A DNA stretch of 64,000 bases. Origin: Microbacterium sufflavum (lineage in GTDB: Bacteria > Actinomycetota > Actinomycetes > Actinomycetales > Microbacteriaceae). The stretch spans positions 744,001 through 808,000 of the forward strand of contig NZ_CP078076.1 of the NCBI RefSeq assembly GCF_023101165.1, in the 5' to 3' direction. The notes beneath the pieces are model-generated. The model was given only the letters and a program-made list of their open reading frames with translations. It was not told the origin of the DNA and ran no database searches. The position numbers were made by a program, and so were the translations under genes. Positions 60,620 through 64,000 of this stretch are shown piece by piece. The number at the start of each line of letters is the position of its first letter. The stretch's first letter is position 1.

Positions 60620-61963
60620 TCAGGGCAGGCGGTTCGCCGTGGTGTCGGTCCGGGCGGTGAACGAGGCCGTGACCGGTGCCTCGTCGGAGTGCTGCGGCGC
60701 GAGGCGCGTGCAGATCCCGGCGATCACGGCCATGCCGACGAACATCGCGATCACCGACCAGACGCTGCCGGTCCAGGCGATCAGCTGCGTCGCGAACCAG
60801 GGCGAGAAGCCGGCCCAGATCGCGGCGCCCACGCCGTAGGAGAGGGCGATCGAGGTGTACCGCGCCTGCGGGCGGAACATCTGCGCGAGGATCGCGGCGA
60901 TCGGGGCGTAGGTCGCGCTCATCGCGATGCGCACCAGCGAGGCGAGCAGGAAGATCAGCGGCTCGACCCGTCCCGGCATCACCAGCAGGAACGGCGCGAA
61001 CGTCAACACCGAGGTGATCAGGCCGATGTACATCACGTTCTTGCGGCCCCACTTGTCGCCGAGCCAGGCGACCGGCAGCGTGACCACGAACTCCACGAAC
61101 GAGGCGATCGTCATGGCGTCGAGGATCACCTGCTCGCTGATCGCGATGGGCTCGCCGGTCGCGTAGGCGGTGGCGAACGTCGTGGCCAGGTAGTAGCCGC
61201 CCGTGGAGATGGGCAGGATGCCGATGCCGAGCAGGATCGGCTTCCAGTTGACGCGCAGCGCGAAGGCGAGGGGCATGGACTGCTTGCGGCCCTCGATCTT
61301 CTCCTCGAAGACCGGCGACTCCTCCACGCGGTAGCGGACCCACAGGCCGACGGCGATCAGCACGATCGACAGCAGGAACGGGATGCGCCAGCCGCCATCG
61401 ATGATGAACGTGTCGCCGCCGCGGGCCATGATCGCGAAGATGCCCGAGGCGAGCAGCGCACCGGCGGGGTTGCCGAGCTGGGTGAAGCCGCCGTAGAACG
61501 TCTTCGACTTCTCCGGGGCGTGCTCGACGCTCATGAGCACGGCGCCACCCCACTCGCCACCGACCGCGAGGCCCTGGATGGCGCGCAGCAGGATCAGGAG
61601 GATCGGCGCGAGGATGCCGATGTTCTCGTAGGTGGGGAGGCAGCCGACGAGCACGGTCGCGGCGCCCATCAGCAGCAGGGTGATGACGAGCGAGACCCGG
61701 CGGCCGAGCTTGTCGCCGATGTGACCGAAGACGATGCCGCCGAGGGGACGGACGAGGAAGGCGACCGCGAACGTCGCGAACGCCGCGGCGGTCTCGGCGA
61801 GGGGGTCGTCGCTCGGGAAGAACAGCGGGCCGAAGACGAGGGCGGCGGCCGTGGCGTAGACGTAGAAGTCGTACCACTCGATCGTGGTGCCGACGAAGGC
61901 GGCGATGCCGGCGCGGCGTGCGCGGCTGTGGACGCCGCTTCGGGGGGTGGGGGTGGTGGTCAT
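60620..61963 (-). CDS. MFS metabolite:proton symporter (MHS type)
   Basis: A 447-residue twelve-helix transporter of the metabolite:H+ symporter family (ShiA/ProP/KgtP-like). Characteristic stretches are FVGTTIEWYDFYVYATAAA in helix 1, FGHIGDKLGRRVSL after helix 2 and RAIQGLAVGGEWGGAVLM in helix 4. It is first in the operon and should import the substrate for the following enzymes. A TTGCCG-N17-TAGCAT promoter lies upstream. ATG 61963. Confidence 0.9.
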   Translation of the reverse strand: MTTTPTPRSGVHSRARRAGIAAFVGTTIEWYDFYVYATAAALVFGPLFFPSDDPLAETAAAFATFAVAFLVRPLGGIVFGHIGDKLGRRVSLVITLLLMGAATVLVGCLPTYENIGILAPILLILLRAIQGLAVGGEWGGAVLMSVEHAPEKSKTFYGGFTQLGNPAGALLASGIFAIMARGGDTFIIDGGWRIPFLLSIVLIAVGLWVRYRVEESPVFEEKIEGRKQSMPLAFALRVNWKPILLGIGILPISTGGYYLATTFATAYATGEPIAISEQVILDAMTIASFVEFVVTLPVAWLGDKWGRKNVMYIGLITSVLTFAPFLLVMPGRVEPLIFLLASLVRIAMSATYAPIAAILAQMFRPQARYTSIALSYGVGAAIWAGFSPWFATQLIAWTGSVWSVIAMFVGMAVIAGICTRLAPQHSDEAPVTASFTARTDTTANRLP

Positions 61964-62001
61964 GGACCCGCTCCTTCGCGGATGGTGTCGGATAGCGATC
62001 G

Positions 62002-62030
62002 ATGCTAGGGACGTGACGACCCGGCGGCAA
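62002..62030 (-). promoter_or_regulatory. Promoter of the transporter-amidohydrolase-TPP-ureohydrolase operon
   Basis: Minus-strand TTGCCG (plus 62025-62030) and TAGCAT (plus 62002-62007) are exactly 17 bp apart, 39 nt before the first start codon. Confidence 0.68.
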
Positions 62031-62076
62031 GGGCAGAACTCCAGCGAGAACGGGGATTCACTGGACTTCTGGTCCC

Positions 62077-62088
62077 TTGTGCACGCAA
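62077..62088. promoter_or_regulatory. Candidate Lrp/AsnC-type site
   Basis: TTGTGCACGCAA is palindromic at 10 of 12 positions. It lies between the divergent operon promoter and the Lrp/AsnC-type gene, about 47 bp upstream of the operon's -35 box. Similar short AT-flanked palindromes are used by Lrp-type regulators. Weak evidence. Confidence 0.35.
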
Positions 62089-62182
62089 AGCGGGCCTTCC
62101 CGCCGGTCGCACGCGGGGTTACGCTGAGGTTCTGCGCGCGTCGTCGTGCAGACCGGGGAAACTGACGGATCGGGACGCAGCC

Positions 62183-63079
62183 ATGGATTTCGACGCCGAA
62201 CTCATCCGCGCGCTCCAGGAGGACGGGCGCGCGAGCATCCGCGCCCTGGCCGAGCGGCTCGGGCAGTCCAGGGCCGCGGTGGCTGCACGACTGCGCACGC
62301 TGCTGGCCGACCGCACGGTGCGCGTGGTCGCCGCGGTGGACCCGGTCTTCCTCGGCCAGCACGTCCTCGCGCACGTGTCGATCCGCACCGACGGCGCCGT
62401 CGAGGTCGTGGCCGAGCACCTGCGCGACATGAGCGAGACCGTGCTCGTGTCGGCCGTCGGCGGCGCGCACGACATCGTGACCGAGGTGCGCGTGGGGTCG
62501 ATGTCGGAACTGCACGACCTGCTCGCCCGCATCCGCGGCAGCGCAGGCGTGCTCGACATCAACACCATCATCTACTCCACCGTGATCAAGGGGTTCTTCG
62601 TGTCGGAGTACCACGGCGGGGTCACGCTCGACGCGATCGACGAAGCCCTCGTGGAGCACCTGCAGGCCGATGGCCGCATGAGCTTCCGCGCGCTCGGCGA
62701 AGAGGTGCGCCTCTCCCCCAGCGCCGTCGCGACCCGGGTGCAGCGGCTCATCGACGCGGGCGTCATCAAGATCAGCGCGGTCGAGGCACGCGGCCTCGCG
62801 CACCGGCAGCTGTCGATGGGCGTGGGCATGACCCTCGGCGACGACGACGAGGCCGTGATCGAGGAGCTGCGCCGCGGTCGCGGTGTCGACTTCGCCGCCC
62901 GCACGCTCGGCCGCTTCGACGCGGTCGCGACACTCGTCGAGCCCTCGGCCGGCGCCCTGTACGCGAGCCTGGAGCGCCTGCGCGCGCTGCCCGGGGTGAC
63001 CCGGATCGAGGCCTGGCTCCACCTCGCGGTGCTCAAGGAGGACTACGCCCGCACGCTCCGCCCGCTCCGCACGGAGTGA
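62183..63079 (+). CDS. Lrp/AsnC family regulator with two repeated modules
   Basis: A 298-residue protein, about twice the usual Lrp length. Module 1 has HTH DFDAELIRALQEDGRASIRALAERLGQ and a RAM ligand domain to about residue 140. Module 2 repeats the HTH (AIDEALVEHLQADGRMSFRALGEEVRLS, about 150-200) and a second RAM-like domain. Double-module Lrp proteins occur in Actinobacteria. It is divergent from the ureohydrolase operon and is probably its regulator, sensing an amino acid or guanidino compound (inference). ATG 62183. Confidence 0.88.
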   Translation: MDFDAELIRALQEDGRASIRALAERLGQSRAAVAARLRTLLADRTVRVVAAVDPVFLGQHVLAHVSIRTDGAVEVVAEHLRDMSETVLVSAVGGAHDIVTEVRVGSMSELHDLLARIRGSAGVLDINTIIYSTVIKGFFVSEYHGGVTLDAIDEALVEHLQADGRMSFRALGEEVRLSPSAVATRVQRLIDAGVIKISAVEARGLAHRQLSMGVGMTLGDDDEAVIEELRRGRGVDFAARTLGRFDAVATLVEPSAGALYASLERLRALPGVTRIEAWLHLAVLKEDYARTLRPLRTE

Positions 63080-63133
63080 GCGCGAAGTCGCCCGGGTCGG
63101 GGGTCACGCGGCATGCACCGCGTCGAGCCCGGG

Positions 63134-63709
63134 TCAGGCGGCGGGGTGGACCACGTCGAGCAGGGCCGACAGCGCGGGCGGCATCCGGTCGAGCGGGAGC
63201 AGGCCGACGATGTCCGCGGCGAACCGCGCCTTGCGGCCCGCGGCCGTCCCGGCGAAGCGATGCAGCTGATCCTCCACGACCCTGCCCCGCTGCGCCGGCT
63301 GCCCCTGGAACACGCGGAACCGCCCGAGCTCGCCCCGCGCCGCCAGCGCCTGCTCCACCAACGGAACCCCGGCGGCACGGATCACCTCGTCTTCGAGGTC
63401 GCGCTCACAGCCGAAGAACCCCGCATCGGCGGGCACGCCCGTGGCGTCGATCGCGCCGTCGTCGCGCAGGACCCGGGTCACGTACGCGCCCTCCGCCGCG
63501 TCGTAGAGGCCGAGCACCCGCACGGCAGGCTCGACCGCGCGGAGGGCCGCGAGCCGGGAACGGAGGTTCGTGATGCCGTCGAGGTCGACCAGGTCGAGGT
63601 CGTCGAGCGTCTCGCCGAGGCGCTGCGCCGCGGCGAGGAACGCGAGCCGGTCGCTCGCCCCCTCGAACAGCACGACCGTGCCGCCTCCTCGCCCCGCACT
63701 CGCCGCCAT
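63134..63709 (-). CDS. TOPRIM-like domain protein
   Basis: A 191-residue soluble protein. The N-terminus TVVLFEGASDRLAFLAAAQRLG has the acidic residue and turn of a TOPRIM motif 1, and RVLGLYDAAEG could be the DxD-like motif 2. Downstream FFGCERDLEDEVIRAAG resembles the region after TOPRIM in OLD-type nucleases. There is no ATPase domain, so it is a stand-alone version. Role unknown; RNA or DNA cleavage is possible. Start ATG 63709. Confidence 0.62.
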   Translation of the reverse strand: MAASAGRGGGTVVLFEGASDRLAFLAAAQRLGETLDDLDLVDLDGITNLRSRLAALRAVEPAVRVLGLYDAAEGAYVTRVLRDDGAIDATGVPADAGFFGCERDLEDEVIRAAGVPLVEQALAARGELGRFRVFQGQPAQRGRVVEDQLHRFAGTAAGRKARFAADIVGLLPLDRMPPALSALLDVVHPAA

Positions 63710-63817
63710 CCCTCGACCCTACGCACCCGGTGTCCGTCGCGCTTCGACCGCACCCGACGCGGATGGCCGCGCGTCAAGGGTCTGCCGTTGGAGGGCCCGC
63801 CGCGGCACACTGCCGAC

Positions 63818-64000
63818 ATGGAGCAGCCCGACGAGCCGGACGCGGCCACGGCACCGGAGCGCACGCCCGATGGCCACCACATCGTCGTGAACGGACGCCG
63901 GTGGCGGGCGACCGACCCGGCCATCCCGGAGAAACTGCGCCAGGAGCTGGTCGACGAGCTGATGGCCGCGCGGCGCGCCGTCAAGGCGGCAGAGCCCGAG
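63818..64000 (+). CDS. DUF3253-like protein, 3' end beyond window
   Basis: The first 61 residues of a gene cut by the window edge: after an acidic leader it reads HHIVVNGRRWRATDPAIPEKLRQELVDELM. This matches the start of short actinobacterial proteins annotated with a DUF3253 (winged-helix-like) domain, as I recall them. ATG 63818 is preceded 6 nt upstream by a CACACT box, possibly leaderless. Function unknown. Confidence 0.6.
   Translation, partial: MEQPDEPDAATAPERTPDGHHIVVNGRRWRATDPAIPEKLRQELVDELMAARRAVKAAEPE

Noticed and set aside
58913-62008. 1031-codon plus-strand ORF opposite the amidohydrolase and MFS genes
   Set aside because: Antisense shadow across two well-supported genes; no recognisable domain.

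Overview
The window comes from a high-GC Gram-positive actinobacterium, most likely a member of the Microbacteriaceae close to Microbacterium. The signs are very high GC with GTG starts, an HspR/HAIR-controlled dnaK-grpE-dnaJ-hspR operon, sugar ABC operons without their own ATPase, many LacI-type regulators, and several genes that look leaderless (a TAnnnT box 6-7 nt before the start codon). This assignment rests on gene content and style; no rRNA is present.

Layout. 1-7.6 kb is housekeeping: the end of coaBC, an NRDE protein, a GlxA/AraC-type regulator, small membrane proteins, two GT4-type glycosyltransferases and a YjbR/MmcQ protein. 7.6-20.9 kb is a compact locus that reads as a complete high-mannose N-glycan utilisation system: a secreted EndoH-like GH18, a sugar-binding lipoprotein with two permeases, and intracellular GH92 and GH38 alpha-mannosidases plus a GH5-type beta-mannosidase candidate, all tied together by a LacI regulator and five copies of a 14-bp operator. 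A P1B-type ATPase and a small coiled-coil membrane protein follow. 23.4-36.6 kb is a second sugar locus with its own LacI regulator and four copies of a TGAAATCGATTTCA-type operator. Its enzymes (GH183 lipoprotein, GH172, GH116, a fucose/arabinose-isomerase-like protein and an FGGY kinase) fit degradation of D-arabinan, the mycobacterial cell-wall arabinan, to D-arabinose, D-ribulose and D-ribulose 5-phosphate.

36.6-38.3 kb is a short accessory islet with visibly lower GC: two small genes resembling orphan immunity-type proteins and an antitoxin next to a truncated PIN toxin. 38.4-41.7 kb is a third sugar ABC operon with different candidate operators. 41.9-45.8 kb is an overlapping four-gene operon joining a GAF-PP2C phosphatase, a processive family-2 glycosyltransferase, an STAS protein and an RsbW-like kinase, i.e. 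a partner switch built around a polysaccharide synthase. 45.8-50.3 kb holds DoxX and the heat-shock operon.

50.5-55.1 kb contains a HAD phosphatase, an ECF-type sigma factor, an NTF2-fold protein, a DUF3817-like membrane protein, an AraC regulator and an MFS exporter. A RIO-type kinase with a leader ORF and hairpin follows. 56.3-63.1 kb is an operon of agmatinase-family ureohydrolase, TPP-dependent enzyme, amidohydrolase and MHS-type transporter, divergent from a double-domain Lrp/AsnC regulator; it suggests catabolism of a guanidino compound. The window ends with a TOPRIM-like protein and the start of a DUF3253-like gene. I saw no tRNA, rRNA, CRISPR array, transposase or phage gene.
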